Under the pieces are notes generated by a model. The model was not told the origin of the DNA and ran no database searches. It saw nothing but the letters and a program-made list of their open reading frames with translations. Positions 7,886-16,703 of a DNA stretch of 37,347 nucleotides are shown in pieces. The translations under genes were made by a program, and so were the position numbers. Positions within the stretch are counted from its first letter, which is position 1; each line of letters starts with the position of its first letter. Origin of the DNA: BTRG01 sp036986275 (lineage in GTDB: Bacteria > Pseudomonadota > Gammaproteobacteria > Acidiferrobacterales > SZUA-150); the NCBI GenBank assembly GCA_036986275.1, contig BTRG01000016.1:1-37347 (forward strand), in the 5' to 3' direction.

Positions 7886-8644
7886 ATGCATGTCTTATTA
7901 AGCAATGATGACGGTTATCAGGCGCCAGGGTTGTTGACACTGGCGAGGCATCTGCAGGATGTTGAAACCATCACCGTTGTTGCACCTGAACGAGACCGCA
8001 GCGGCGCCAGCAATTCTCTTACGCTTACCCGGCCCTTACGCGTCAGACAAGCCGAAAATGGTTTTTATTTTGTCGATGGCACACCCACGGATTGTGTGCA
8101 TCTGGCGATTACCGGTTTGATGCCGGAAGAGCCGGATATGGTGATTTCAGGGATTAACCGGGGCGCCAATCTGGGCGATGACGTGCTCTACTCAGGTACC
8201 GTGGCCGCGGCCATGGAGGGGCGCTTTCTGGGCCTGCCTGCCATTGCCATATCGTTGACAGGCCAGGAGGCGCAACACTTTGATACCGCGGCCCAGGTTG
8301 CCCTGCAGCTGCTGAGAAAATTGCAAACCCATCCCCTACCGGCGGACACCATACTCAATGTCAACGTACCGGATTGTTCCTATGATGAGTTGCGTGGTAT
8401 GCAAGCCACAAGATTCGGGCACAGGCATAAAGCTGAACCCGTGATCAAAACCCAGGATCCGTCTGGTCAGTCTATTTATTGGGTGGGACCGCCGGGTGCC
8501 GAGGCCGATGCCGGTCCCGGGACGGATTTTCATGCCATCCGGGAAGGTTATGTTTCCGTGACACCCATGCACGTGGACCTGACACGCCACACGGCTCTGG
8601 ATACCGTAGGTCATTGGTTGGACGGTACAGGGCAGTGTGAATGA
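7886..8644 (+). CDS. surE: 5'/3'-nucleotidase SurE
   Basis: A metal-dependent nucleoside monophosphatase that also removes short polyphosphate in E. coli and supports stationary-phase survival. The 252 residues match the family (E. coli 253). The metal-binding Asp8-Asp9 lie in LLSNDDGYQAPGL, followed by DRSGASNSLTL and ISGINRGANLGDDVLYSGTVAAAMEG. The frame is open upstream into tRNA-Pro. ATG 7886 is chosen because the family starts exactly there and because it lies just after the terminator. The stop overlaps the pcm start (ATGA). Confidence 0.97.
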   Translation: MHVLLSNDDGYQAPGLLTLARHLQDVETITVVAPERDRSGASNSLTLTRPLRVRQAENGFYFVDGTPTDCVHLAITGLMPEEPDMVISGINRGANLGDDVLYSGTVAAAMEGRFLGLPAIAISLTGQEAQHFDTAAQVALQLLRKLQTHPLPADTILNVNVPDCSYDELRGMQATRFGHRHKAEPVIKTQDPSGQSIYWVGPPGAEADAGPGTDFHAIREGYVSVTPMHVDLTRHTALDTVGHWLDGTGQCE

Positions 8645-9297
8645 TGAACAGGCAGGGTATAGGCATGACCTCGGCGCGTACGCGCGAGCGATTGATCGAT
8701 CAGCTAAAACAAAGCGGGATCAGCCATCCGCAAGTGCTGGATGCGATACGCAATGTCCCGCGCCATCTCTTTGTCGAGGAAGCCCTGGCCTCGCGTGCCT
8801 ACGAAAACACCCCACTTCCTATTGGCCATGGTCAGACTATCTCTCAACCCTACATCGTCGCGCGAATGACACAGGCCTTGTTAGAAGGGTCTACGCCCGC
8901 AAATGTTCTGGAGGTCGGTACAGGTTGCGGGTATCAGACCGCGGTTCTGGCTGAAATCTTTGAACGTGTGTGGTCAGTTGAGCGCATAGAGGCCTTGCAT
9001 CGTGCTACCCGCTTGCGTTTGCGTCAGCTGGGGTATCACAACATCAGGCTTAAGCTGGCGGATGGGAGCTGGGGTTGGAAAGAATACGCACCCTATGATG
9101 CCATCATGGTTACGGCAGCGTGTGCCAGCGTTCCACAAGCCTTGTTTGATCAACTCGCCCCCGGGGGTGTCATGTTGGCGCCGGTAGGGCAGTGGTCTGA
9201 GCAAGCGTTGCAGCGATTTACCCGAACCGGGGAGGGTGTCTCCGGTGAAACGCTGGAACGAGTGCGGTTTGTACCACTGGTGTCCGGTCAGGCATGA
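8641..9297 (+). CDS. pcm: Protein-L-isoaspartate O-methyltransferase
   Basis: Uses S-adenosylmethionine to methylate isoaspartyl residues in damaged proteins, starting their repair. The 218 residues contain the family block LPIGHGQTISQPYIVARMT and the SAM-binding motif VLEVGTGCGYQTAVLAEI (about residues 85-105). The C-terminal RFVPLVSG is characteristic. ATG 8641 overlaps the surE stop and is preferred. ATG 8644 or ATG 8665 are possible because the family core begins near TSARTRERLIDQL. It belongs to the surE-pcm-nlpD-rpoS group seen in many gammaproteobacteria. Confidence 0.95.
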   Translation: MMNRQGIGMTSARTRERLIDQLKQSGISHPQVLDAIRNVPRHLFVEEALASRAYENTPLPIGHGQTISQPYIVARMTQALLEGSTPANVLEVGTGCGYQTAVLAEIFERVWSVERIEALHRATRLRLRQLGYHNIRLKLADGSWGWKEYAPYDAIMVTAACASVPQALFDQLAPGGVMLAPVGQWSEQALQRFTRTGEGVSGETLERVRFVPLVSGQA

Positions 9298-10214
9298 GGC
9301 CGTATTTAGCCCTGCTGTTTTATCTGGGCCTGGTGGCGTGTAGCAGCACCTCAGGACCCACGCCGGTAGAAGAGAAAGGGCGCGCACTGCGGCATCCGGA
9401 TACACTGTATCGCAAGGTCGTTGCGGGCGATACGCTCTACAGTATTGCCTGGGAAAATGCCCGGGATTATCGCGAGCTGGCGCGCTGGAACAATATTGCC
9501 GCGCCTTATGTCATCAAGCCCGGTCAGAACTTACGTTTGTTTGCTGCCGAGGATTCCCGGCGCACAGAACAGGGCAAAGCCAGTGCCAGGAACAAGGCCC
9601 GGACCTACAAAGTGGTACGTGGCGACACCCTGTATAGCATTGCCCGCCGCTACCAATTTCGCTCCCAGGCCCTGGCTGGTTGGAATGGAATCTCACGCCC
9701 TTACACCATACGACCTGGGCAGATCTTGCATCTGGGTCCGACGGGTGACCTAAAGCCTGCCAGCAAGCGTGCCGAGAACAATAGCAGTGTATCTGCAACC
9801 AATACAAAGCCGGTAGGCTCGATCCAATCCGGGAGCGTGTCGCTCAGGCCTGTTAAGCAGTGGCGCTGGCCAACCCGGGGTAAATTAATCGCCAGGTTTC
9901 GAGGGATAAATAAAGGCATAGACATCGCAGGTTCCCGGGGTCAGCCCATCAAGGCGGCAGCGGCGGGCAAGGTAGTGTATACGGGCAGCGGGCTCAGGGG
10001 CTATGGCAACCTCATCATCATCAAACATAATGCAGATTTTTTAAGTGCTTACGCGCATAGTGACAGGACTTACGTGAAAGAGGGGGATATGATAAAACAG
10101 TCGCAAAGGATTGCAACCATGGGGAAGAGTGGTGCTGATCGCGTCAAGTTACACTTTGAAATCAGGCGCCGTGGTAACCCGGTAAACCCCCTGAAATATT
10201 TACCCCGTAAATAA
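9294..10214 (+). CDS. nlpD: NlpD-type lipoprotein: two LysM domains plus degenerate M23 domain
   Basis: An outer-membrane lipoprotein that activates cell-separation amidases (AmiC in E. coli). The signal peptide ends in the lipobox LVAC with the lipid-modified Cys at 16. Two LysM domains lie at about 42-82 and 103-143 (both with GDTLYSIA), and the LytM/M23 domain at about 190-302. The metal-ligand His of active M23 enzymes is replaced (NKGIDIAG), exactly as in E. coli NlpD, so this is an activator rather than a hydrolase. Two LysM domains instead of the single one in E. coli are as seen in many non-enteric gammaproteobacteria. The start overlaps the pcm stop, and rpoS begins three bases after the end. 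Confidence 0.94.
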   Translation: MRPYLALLFYLGLVACSSTSGPTPVEEKGRALRHPDTLYRKVVAGDTLYSIAWENARDYRELARWNNIAAPYVIKPGQNLRLFAAEDSRRTEQGKASARNKARTYKVVRGDTLYSIARRYQFRSQALAGWNGISRPYTIRPGQILHLGPTGDLKPASKRAENNSSVSATNTKPVGSIQSGSVSLRPVKQWRWPTRGKLIARFRGINKGIDIAGSRGQPIKAAAAGKVVYTGSGLRGYGNLIIIKHNADFLSAYAHSDRTYVKEGDMIKQSQRIATMGKSGADRVKLHFEIRRRGNPVNPLKYLPRK

Positions 10215-10217
10215 ACT

Positions 10218-11168
10218 ATGCCTCGACAAGCTAAAAAAAAGAATTCAACCGATGATGCTGATGTGATCAATATTGAAACTAAAAAGCCGGACGAGAAAAA
10301 GGCTGCAACAGCATCCAAGTCCGGCAAGGCTAAAGACGCCCAGGCCGATGCCACACGGTTGTACCTGAAGGAAATTGGTTTCTCGCCACTGCTAACAGCC
10401 GAAGAAGAAGTTTACTTTGCCCGTCTGGCGCAGAAAGGCGATGAGGCCGGGCGCAAGCGTATGATAGAGAGCAATCTTCGCTTGGTAGTCAAGATTGCGC
10501 GTCGTTATATGAATCGTGGACTTGCGCTACTGGATTTGATCGAAGAGGGTAATCTGGGCCTGATTCGGGCAGTGGAAAAGTTCGATCCCGAACGTGGTTT
10601 CCGTTTTTCGACCTACGCCACTTGGTGGATACGCCAAACCATAGAGCGCGGCATTATGAACCAGACACGCACCATACGGCTGCCGGTTCATATTCTTAAA
10701 GAGATTAATATTTATCAGCGTGCCGCACGCCACCTGGCGCAGAAACTCGATCATGAGCCTTCGCCGGAAGAAGTGGCCAGCCTGCTGGACAAACCGATCT
10801 CGGAAGTGAAACGTATGATGGGCCTGAATGAGCGTGTCACCTCCGTCGATGCTCCATTAGACAGCGACCCTGATCGTTCCCTGCTGGATGCCATTCCCGA
10901 CGACCGCGTGGTAGACCCCGAAGCGCTGTTGCAGAGTGAGGATATGCAGGTGCAGATAGACGTCTGGCTGAATGAACTCAACGACAAACAGCGTGAAGTA
11001 GTAGAGCGCCGCTTTGGTCTGCGTGGCCGCGAAATCTCTACGCTTGAAGAAGTGGGTGCGGATATAGGCGTGACCCGGGAACGCGTGCGTCAGATCCAGG
11101 TGGAAGCACTGAAGCGCCTGCGCAGTATTCTGGAGAAGAACGGCTATACCGTGGATTCTTTGTTCTAG
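10218..11168 (+). CDS. rpoS: RNA polymerase sigma factor RpoS (sigma-38)
   Basis: Master sigma factor of the general stress and stationary-phase response. The 316 residues are a little shorter than E. coli RpoS (330). After a lysine-rich N-terminal tail (1-45), region 1.2 starts at DATRLYLKEIG. Region 2 follows, with DLIEEGNLGLIRAVEKFD and FSTYATWWIRQTI, then region 3, and region 4.2 with TRERVRQIQVEALKRLR. Identity as RpoS rather than RpoD rests on size and on the nlpD neighbour. No good ribosome binding site is seen, and nlpD ends only three bases before. Coupled translation, or a long structured leader from a promoter inside nlpD as in E. coli, is likely. It converges with the next gene 14 bases away. 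Confidence 0.96.
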   Translation: MPRQAKKKNSTDDADVINIETKKPDEKKAATASKSGKAKDAQADATRLYLKEIGFSPLLTAEEEVYFARLAQKGDEAGRKRMIESNLRLVVKIARRYMNRGLALLDLIEEGNLGLIRAVEKFDPERGFRFSTYATWWIRQTIERGIMNQTRTIRLPVHILKEINIYQRAARHLAQKLDHEPSPEEVASLLDKPISEVKRMMGLNERVTSVDAPLDSDPDRSLLDAIPDDRVVDPEALLQSEDMQVQIDVWLNELNDKQREVVERRFGLRGREISTLEEVGADIGVTRERVRQIQVEALKRLRSILEKNGYTVDSLF

Positions 11169-11182
11169 CCAGCTGGCGGTAA

Positions 11183-11563
11183 CTACTCAACAATCTCCAT
11201 CAACCCTGCCACAACGTGGCGACCCTCTCCCATTAGAATATTAAATGTGCGGCAGGCAGCCGCGGTATCCATGATCTCATAGCCAATATTGGCTTGAATG
11301 ACGGATTTCATGGTCTCGGAAGAAGGGAAGTTTAGGTTGCGACCCGTGCCCAACAGCAATATCTCCGGCGAAAGCTGCAGAAGGACCTGCAACTGGGCCT
11401 GGGTGAGTGTGTCTGCAGAGCTGGCGGTCCATTCCGGGATCACGGCATCAGGGGTGATGATCAGGCTGCCCTGATAGCGCTGCTGATTGATGATGATCTC
11501 CCCCGGTGCATAGCCGTGGATCAACATTTGATTCCGGGTCCCGGTTTGCAGATGAATCTTCAT
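11183..11563 (-). CDS. Mth938-like domain protein (DUF498 family)
   Basis: A 126-residue cytosolic protein of the Mth938/NDUFAF3-like fold. The conserved stretch PEILLLGTGRNLNFPS and the C-terminal AACRTFNILMGEGRHVVAGLM are typical. Bacterial members have no settled function; the human homologue NDUFAF3 helps assemble respiratory complex I. ATG 11563 is used. A GTG one codon earlier (11566) is an equally possible start because AAGG lies six bases before it. It converges on rpoS and is divergent from alaC. Confidence 0.85.
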   Translation of the reverse strand: MKIHLQTGTRNQMLIHGYAPGEIIINQQRYQGSLIITPDAVIPEWTASSADTLTQAQLQVLLQLSPEILLLGTGRNLNFPSSETMKSVIQANIGYEIMDTAAACRTFNILMGEGRHVVAGLMEIVE

Positions 11564-11644
11564 CACACTTCGCCTTCGTGCCCATTTGTTTGCATATATG
11601 TAGTGTACCAGCTATGTTGCTTGCGCTATCAAGACAACATAAAT

Positions 11645-11660
11645 GAATCTTAGAATCTTA
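11645..11660. repeat. Two tandem copies of GAATCTTA in the alaC upstream region
   Basis: An exact 8-bp tandem repeat in the 144-bp gap between the divergent Mth938-like and alaC genes. GAATCTT occurs once more near the start of the Mth938-like gene. It may be a protein-binding site or chance in an AT-rich region. Nothing else is apparent in this gap. Confidence 0.4.
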
Positions 11661-11707
11661 CGCCAGACAAGCCCTTTGTAGTGGCCAAACGTATTTACAT
11701 TTGAGTA

Positions 11708-12883
11708 ATGGAAGATTTCCCCAGGATAAAACGCCTCCCACCTTATGTCTTTAATATCGTCAACGAGCTGAAGGCCGCGGCCCGTCAGCGCGGCGATGAT
11801 ATAATTGATTTTGGTATGGGTAATCCGGACCAGCCTACGCCCGGGCATATCGTCGATAAGCTTTGTGAGGTGGCCAACCGTCCCGACACCCATCGCTATT
11901 CGGTATCGCGCGGTATACCGCGCCTGCGGCGGGCGATTTGCCAATGGTACAAGAACCGGTTCGATGTCGATCTGGACCCGGATTCAGAGGCCATCGTTAC
12001 GATAGGGTCTAAAGAGGGTCTGGCGCATCTGGCGTTGGCCACTATAGAGACTGGCGATGCCGTGTTGGTTCCCAATCCGGCCTATCCCATACACCCATAT
12101 GGTTTCGTCATTGCCGGCGCTGATATTCGCCATGTTCCGCTGGTGCCGGATGGAGACTTTTTCAGCGAGCTTGAAAATGCCATTCGCAATTCCTGGCCCA
12201 AGCCCAAGATGTTGGTGCTGAATTTCCCGGCCAATCCGACCACGCAATGCGTGGAACTGGATTTTTTTGAGAAGGTGATAGACATTGCCAAGGAACACAA
12301 TATCTGGGTAATACAGGATATTGCGTATGCCGATATCGTCTTTGATGGCTACAAGGCGCCGTCCATATTACAGGTACAGGGCGCCAAGGATATTGCCGTG
12401 GAGTTTTTCTCCTTGTCCAAGAGTTACAATATGCCGGGCTGGCGCGTGGGCTTTATGTGCGGCAACCAGCACCTTGTGTCAGCTTTAGCGCGTATTAAGT
12501 CTTATCTCGACTACGGCACTTTCACGCCGATACAGGTAGCCTCAATTGCCGCATTGGAAGGACCGCAGGAGTGCGTACATGACATACGCGATATGTATCA
12601 GGCACGCCGTGATGTGTTGTGTAATGGTCTGTACTCAGCCGGCTGGCCGGTGGAGAAGCCCAAGGCGACTATGTTTGTCTGGGCGCCAATACCTGAACCC
12701 TTCTGTGATATAGGATCACTTGAATTATCCAAACTATTATTGAAAGATGCCAGTGTCGCGGTATCACCGGGGATAGGGTTCGGTGAATATGGTGACGGTT
12801 TTGTGCGCTTTAGCCTGATAGAAAATGAGCACCGTACGCGTCAGGCTATTCGGTCTATACGTAAAATGATGAAAAACGCATAA
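11708..12883 (+). CDS. alaC: Alanine transaminase AlaC-type (pyridoxal-phosphate aminotransferase)
   Basis: A fold-type I aminotransferase that makes alanine from pyruvate and glutamate. The 391 residues begin EDFPRIKRLPPYVF, a signature of AlaC-type enzymes. The PLP-binding lysine is Lys238 in SLSKSYNMPGWRVGF, and NFPANPTTQ and the aspartate in IQDIAYADI contact the cofactor. It precedes hom by 14 bases and is probably in one operon with hom-thrC. This is a common arrangement in gammaproteobacteria with monofunctional homoserine dehydrogenase. Only a weak GAG ribosome binding site precedes the ATG. Confidence 0.92.
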   Translation: MEDFPRIKRLPPYVFNIVNELKAAARQRGDDIIDFGMGNPDQPTPGHIVDKLCEVANRPDTHRYSVSRGIPRLRRAICQWYKNRFDVDLDPDSEAIVTIGSKEGLAHLALATIETGDAVLVPNPAYPIHPYGFVIAGADIRHVPLVPDGDFFSELENAIRNSWPKPKMLVLNFPANPTTQCVELDFFEKVIDIAKEHNIWVIQDIAYADIVFDGYKAPSILQVQGAKDIAVEFFSLSKSYNMPGWRVGFMCGNQHLVSALARIKSYLDYGTFTPIQVASIAALEGPQECVHDIRDMYQARRDVLCNGLYSAGWPVEKPKATMFVWAPIPEPFCDIGSLELSKLLLKDASVAVSPGIGFGEYGDGFVRFSLIENEHRTRQAIRSIRKMMKNA

Positions 12884-12897
12884 GTGGGAGCAGTATT

Positions 12898-14220
12898 TTG
12901 GAACCGGTAAGAATAGGTTTGTTGGGTTTAGGTACCGTCGGTTGCGGCACGATTAATGTACTGGAACGCAATGCACGGGAGATAACACGTCGCGCGGGTC
13001 GTGATATTCAGGTAGTGCAGGCCTCTGCACGCGATATCAACAAAAAACGGGAATGTTCAATCGAGAATATTTCCCTGACTGGGCAATCGCTGGATGTAGT
13101 GACCAATCCTGACATTGATGTGATCGTCGAATTAATCGGCGGCTATGACCCGGCACGTGAACTGGTATTAAAAGCCATAGAAAACGGCAAGCATGTCGTA
13201 ACGGCGAACAAGGCATTAATAGCCGTGCACGGGAATGAAATCTTTCAGGCCGCCCAGGACAAGGGTGTGATGGTGGCCTTTGAAGCTGCTGTGGCCGGCG
13301 GCATTCCGATCATCAAGGCCATACGTGAGGGTCTGTCTGGCAATCACATTGAATGGCTGGCCGGTATTGTCAACGGCACCGGCAACTTTATCCTTACGGA
13401 GATGCGTGACAAAGGAAGAGATTTTTCTGATGTGTTGGCCGAGGCCCAACGCCTGGGTTATGCCGAGGCCGATCCGACTTTTGATGTTGAAGGCATAGAC
13501 GCGGCGCATAAGCTCACCATCCTGGCCGCGATTGCCTTTGGCATACCATTGCAGTTTGACAAGGCCTATGTTGAAGGCATCTCAGAAATAACACGCGCAG
13601 ACGTAACCTACGCCGAAGAGTTGGGTTATCGAATTAAGCATTTAGGAATCTCACGCCATACCGGTCAAGGTGTCGAATTGCGTGTGCATCCAACGTTAAT
13701 ACCGGAGCGTCGTTTGATTGCGAATGTGGACGGAGTTATGAATGCGATATTAGTCAAGGGCGATGCCGTGGGTCCTACACTATATTATGGTGCCGGTGCC
13801 GGTGCCGGACCGACAGCATCCGCCGTGGTTGCGGATATTGTCGATGTCGTGCGTACGTTGACAACAGATCCCACCAACCGCGTACCCCACCTGGCCTTCC
13901 AGGCCGATGCTTTATCCGATACGGCCATTCTACCGATGGAACAAGTGCAGACGGCCTATTATCTACGCATGCAAGTCAACGATAAGCCGGGTGTATTGGC
14001 TGAGATCACACGTATACTGGGCGAATTGGGGATCAGCATAGAGGCCATGATACAAAAAGAGCCCACAGGGGATGATGAACAAGTTCCGATCATTCTTCTA
14101 ACCCATCGTATACAGGAAAAAAATATGAACGCTGCAATAGAAAAGATAGAGGCGCTTGATTCCGTATCAGGTAGCGTCACACGCATACGCGTAGAACAGC
14201 TTAATCAGGACTGGAATTAA
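12898..14220 (+). CDS. hom: Homoserine dehydrogenase (TTG start)
   Basis: Reduces aspartate semialdehyde to homoserine, the branch point to threonine and methionine. The 440 residues comprise an N-terminal Rossmann domain (GLLGLGTVGCGT), the catalytic domain with VTANKALIA and IVNGTGNFIL, and a C-terminal ACT domain (about 355-435, VNDKPGVLAEITRILGE) for feedback by threonine. It is monofunctional, unlike E. coli ThrA. TTG 12898 is chosen: GGGAG ends eight bases before it, and no upstream in-frame start exists before the alaC stop. The TAA overlaps the thrC ATG by one base. Confidence 0.95.
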   Translation: MEPVRIGLLGLGTVGCGTINVLERNAREITRRAGRDIQVVQASARDINKKRECSIENISLTGQSLDVVTNPDIDVIVELIGGYDPARELVLKAIENGKHVVTANKALIAVHGNEIFQAAQDKGVMVAFEAAVAGGIPIIKAIREGLSGNHIEWLAGIVNGTGNFILTEMRDKGRDFSDVLAEAQRLGYAEADPTFDVEGIDAAHKLTILAAIAFGIPLQFDKAYVEGISEITRADVTYAEELGYRIKHLGISRHTGQGVELRVHPTLIPERRLIANVDGVMNAILVKGDAVGPTLYYGAGAGAGPTASAVVADIVDVVRTLTTDPTNRVPHLAFQADALSDTAILPMEQVQTAYYLRMQVNDKPGVLAEITRILGELGISIEAMIQKEPTGDDEQVPIILLTHRIQEKNMNAAIEKIEALDSVSGSVTRIRVEQLNQDWN

Positions 14221-15302
14221 TGATGTCTTTTCGAAATCGCTATACAGGTCTTATTGAAAAATACCGTGATCGCCTGCCCGTTCATGATGACACACGGCTG
14301 ATAAGCCTGGGTGAAGGCAATACACCGCTTATTCGTTTGAACAATATCCCCCGCGCGCTGGACCAGGACATAGAGATTTATGTGAAATACGAGGGATTAA
14401 ACCCGACCGGTTCATTCAAGGATCGCGGCATGACCCTGGCCGTGACCAAGGCCGTGGAAGAGGGCAGCAAGGCCATTATTTGTGCCTCAACGGGCAATAC
14501 CTCGGCATCGGCCGCGGCCTATGCCGCGCGCGCCGGTATTACCGCCTTTGTGTTGATACCGGAGGGCAAGATCGCCATGGGTAAACTGGCGCAGGCCATG
14601 ATGCATGGCTCTGTCGTCATACAAATTCAGGGTAACTTTGATGATGGCATGCGTCTGGTCAAGGAAGTGGCGGTAGAGGCGCCGGTGACCATCGTCAATT
14701 CAATTAATCCCTATCGCTTGCAAGGGCAGAAGACGGCGGCCTTTGAAATCGCTGAAGAACTGGGTGCGGCGCCGGACTACCATTGTTTGCCAGTTGGTAA
14801 CGCCGGCAACATCAGCGCCCATTGGATGGGTTATAGCGAATATGCCGAGCATGGCATAGTCAACAATCGCCCGCTAATGGTGGGTTACCAGGCAGCCGGC
14901 GCCGCACCTTTTATCGCCGGTGAGATGATAGATAATCCCGAAACCATTGCCACGGCCATACGTATCGGTCATCCGCAATCCTGGGACAAGGCGTGGAAGG
15001 TACAAAAAGAGTCAGGCGGCTGGTTTGATAAATGTAATGATGACGAAATCCTGGCGACACAAAAATTGCTGGCCGAGAAAGAGGGGATATTCTGCGAACC
15101 GGCGTCCGCCATTTCACTGGCAGGCGCGCTAAGAGACATAGGTACCGGCAAGATCAAGGCCGCTAGTTGTGTTGTTTGCACGCTGACGGGTCATGGCCTG
15201 AAGGACCCGGATACGGCCATCAAGCAAAGTACCGTACCTTTGCTAAAGGTCAAAGCGGAGCTGACTGATGTTAAGGCGGCGATACTGGATAATATGACCT
15301 AG
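14220..15302 (+). CDS. thrC: Threonine synthase
   Basis: A fold-type II PLP enzyme that converts O-phosphohomoserine to threonine. At 360 residues it belongs to the compact class rather than the E. coli type (428). The PLP lysine is Lys67 in NPTGSFKDRGM, with the phosphate-binding loop later at LPVGNAGNI, and STGNTSASAAAYAAR contacts the substrate. The ATG overlaps the hom stop (TAATG), so the two are translationally coupled. It ends 12 bases from a convergent LuxR-type gene, with no clear terminator in between. Confidence 0.95.
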   Translation: MMSFRNRYTGLIEKYRDRLPVHDDTRLISLGEGNTPLIRLNNIPRALDQDIEIYVKYEGLNPTGSFKDRGMTLAVTKAVEEGSKAIICASTGNTSASAAAYAARAGITAFVLIPEGKIAMGKLAQAMMHGSVVIQIQGNFDDGMRLVKEVAVEAPVTIVNSINPYRLQGQKTAAFEIAEELGAAPDYHCLPVGNAGNISAHWMGYSEYAEHGIVNNRPLMVGYQAAGAAPFIAGEMIDNPETIATAIRIGHPQSWDKAWKVQKESGGWFDKCNDDEILATQKLLAEKEGIFCEPASAISLAGALRDIGTGKIKAASCVVCTLTGHGLKDPDTAIKQSTVPLLKVKAELTDVKAAILDNMT

Positions 15303-15314
15303 ATATCGAATCCA

Positions 15315-16502
15315 TTAATGAAATTGTCTTGACCACAGAAGTTTTGATATCAGTTGGGCGCGGCTCTTGACCTGGGCCTTGCTGTAGATCGACCTAAGGT
15401 GGTCCTTAACGGTCTGCTCGGTGATACATAGCTGCTCACCTATTTCATGGTTATGGAAACCTTGTAAAACCAGCGCCGTTATTTCACCTTCCCGTGTGGT
15501 AAAATTATAGGCATCAAGTTTTGATACAATCCTGGCTCTTGCAGGCTGTGGATTGGCTGTGAGCAATAATATGGGAGCATTAGTATTGCCACTTTGATTA
15601 TGCATTACAGTAGCAGTGAACAGATATAACCGCTCATCTATTTTAATGCACATACATTTCGCAATAGGTTCCGCCGATAACGTGCCCTGATTTAGCATGT
15701 TCCATTGCTGTTTAATAGCAGTAAGCATACGGGAAATCGCTTCCGGAAATATTGGCGTTATACTGTATTGAGAATCCACATCGGGATTTAGTTCAGCGAA
15801 CAACCCCCTAGCTTCGGCATTTGTCGATTTCAGATTCTCGTTCATATCAAAGATCCACGTCGCCACTGTGGATGCTTCCCACAAATGCCGTCCGCGTCGG
15901 CCATCGTCCTGCAGCGTATTGGGTAGTTCCTGTCTGAGTTCACAGTTCAGGAAGGCATTGGCGATATGTGGGCTAAGTAGTTCAAAGATTTCCTTGTCAT
16001 TCTCACTAAACTCGTGCGTGGTGCGTGATCGATGCAGGCCAACACCTAATATGGGTTTCCCCCTGGTATAGACCGCACACCCCATTACGTATTCAATACC
16101 TATGGGTTTAAGAAAATCTTCATAAAACTCGCTATTACGGATTTTCTTAATAGTTGTGATATCTGTATTCCGTAACGGTCGATTGGCATTCTTGGGATGT
16201 GCGACATCTTTCAATGTGTCCAAAGCGAAATAATAGGAAGCATACGATTCGGCAATCTTTTCCGCGCCAGGGAGGTCATGGGTTATATGGCCATGACGGC
16301 AAGGGATTCCAGTAATGGGGTCTAGTGGAAAACACACAGCGGTATCATAAGGTATGAGTCTACGCCCTTGAGTAAATAACAATTCAAAAACTTCCTCCCG
16401 GGTGTTAGTGGCATAGATTGCATCCAGAAATGCCCAGGCCTTTTTATACTGTTTTTGAGAAAGAGTTGTTCTTGCTTTTGTGTTGCTTATGAAATTGGCC
16501 AT
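15315..16502 (-). CDS. LuxR-type transcriptional regulator with N-terminal sensor region
   Basis: A 395-residue regulator. The C terminus (about 330-390) is a LuxR/GerE helix-turn-helix: LTTRE-like FTTREGEITALVLQGFHNHEIGEQL, then TVKDHLRSIYSKAQVKSR. The N-terminal part (about 20-190) looks GAF-like (LIPYDTAVCFPL, then FSENDKEIFELLSPHIANA). A PAS-like stretch follows (WIFDMNENLKSTNAEARGLFAE). No receiver domain or phospho-acceptor aspartate is present, so it is not a response regulator, and no acyl-homoserine-lactone domain is recognisable. GGGGGTGGGTGG precedes the ATG. It is divergent from the prodomain-protease pair and is its most likely controller, by position only. Confidence 0.85.
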   Translation of the reverse strand: MANFISNTKARTTLSQKQYKKAWAFLDAIYATNTREEVFELLFTQGRRLIPYDTAVCFPLDPITGIPCRHGHITHDLPGAEKIAESYASYYFALDTLKDVAHPKNANRPLRNTDITTIKKIRNSEFYEDFLKPIGIEYVMGCAVYTRGKPILGVGLHRSRTTHEFSENDKEIFELLSPHIANAFLNCELRQELPNTLQDDGRRGRHLWEASTVATWIFDMNENLKSTNAEARGLFAELNPDVDSQYSITPIFPEAISRMLTAIKQQWNMLNQGTLSAEPIAKCMCIKIDERLYLFTATVMHNQSGNTNAPILLLTANPQPARARIVSKLDAYNFTTREGEITALVLQGFHNHEIGEQLCITEQTVKDHLRSIYSKAQVKSRAQLISKLLWSRQFH

Positions 16503-16568
16503 CCACCCACCCCCTTAATACAGGATTATTGTACTCAATACTCCGCGATCAGGACTAGCCATGTTTAA

Positions 16569-16583
16569 GAATATTTAATATTC
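16569..16583. promoter_or_regulatory. 15-bp perfect dyad in the LuxR/protease divergent region
   Basis: GAATATT-T-AATATTC is a perfect inverted repeat with a one-base centre. It lies 66 bp upstream of the LuxR-type start and 120 bp upstream of the prodomain gene, in AT-rich DNA. LuxR-type regulators bind dyads as dimers, so it is a candidate operator. AT-rich palindromes of this size also occur by chance. Confidence 0.4.
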
Positions 16584-16617
16584 AATTCTTCTTTGTTAAT
16601 AGAATCAAGGAGTTGAC

Positions 16618-16674
16618 ATGGCAGCAACTCAATCCCACTTTCGTGGGATAGACACTGATATCACAAAAACATAG
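16618..16674 (+). CDS. Possible 18-residue leader ORF containing a perfect hairpin
   Basis: AAGGAG (16607-16612), five bases, ATG, then 18 codons to TAG: a very good ribosome binding site in front of a tiny frame (begins MAATQSHFRG). Inside it, ATCCCAC (16632-16638) pairs perfectly with GTGGGAT (16643-16649) around TTTC. No T run follows, so it is not a terminator. It lies 29 bases before the prodomain gene. It may be a translated leader that controls access to the next gene, or the ribosome binding site may serve an unrecognised small protein. I do not recognise the peptide. Confidence 0.4.
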   Translation: MAATQSHFRGIDTDITKT

Positions 16675-16703
16675 GGTAATTATCAATTTCGAGGAGTCGA
16701 TTT

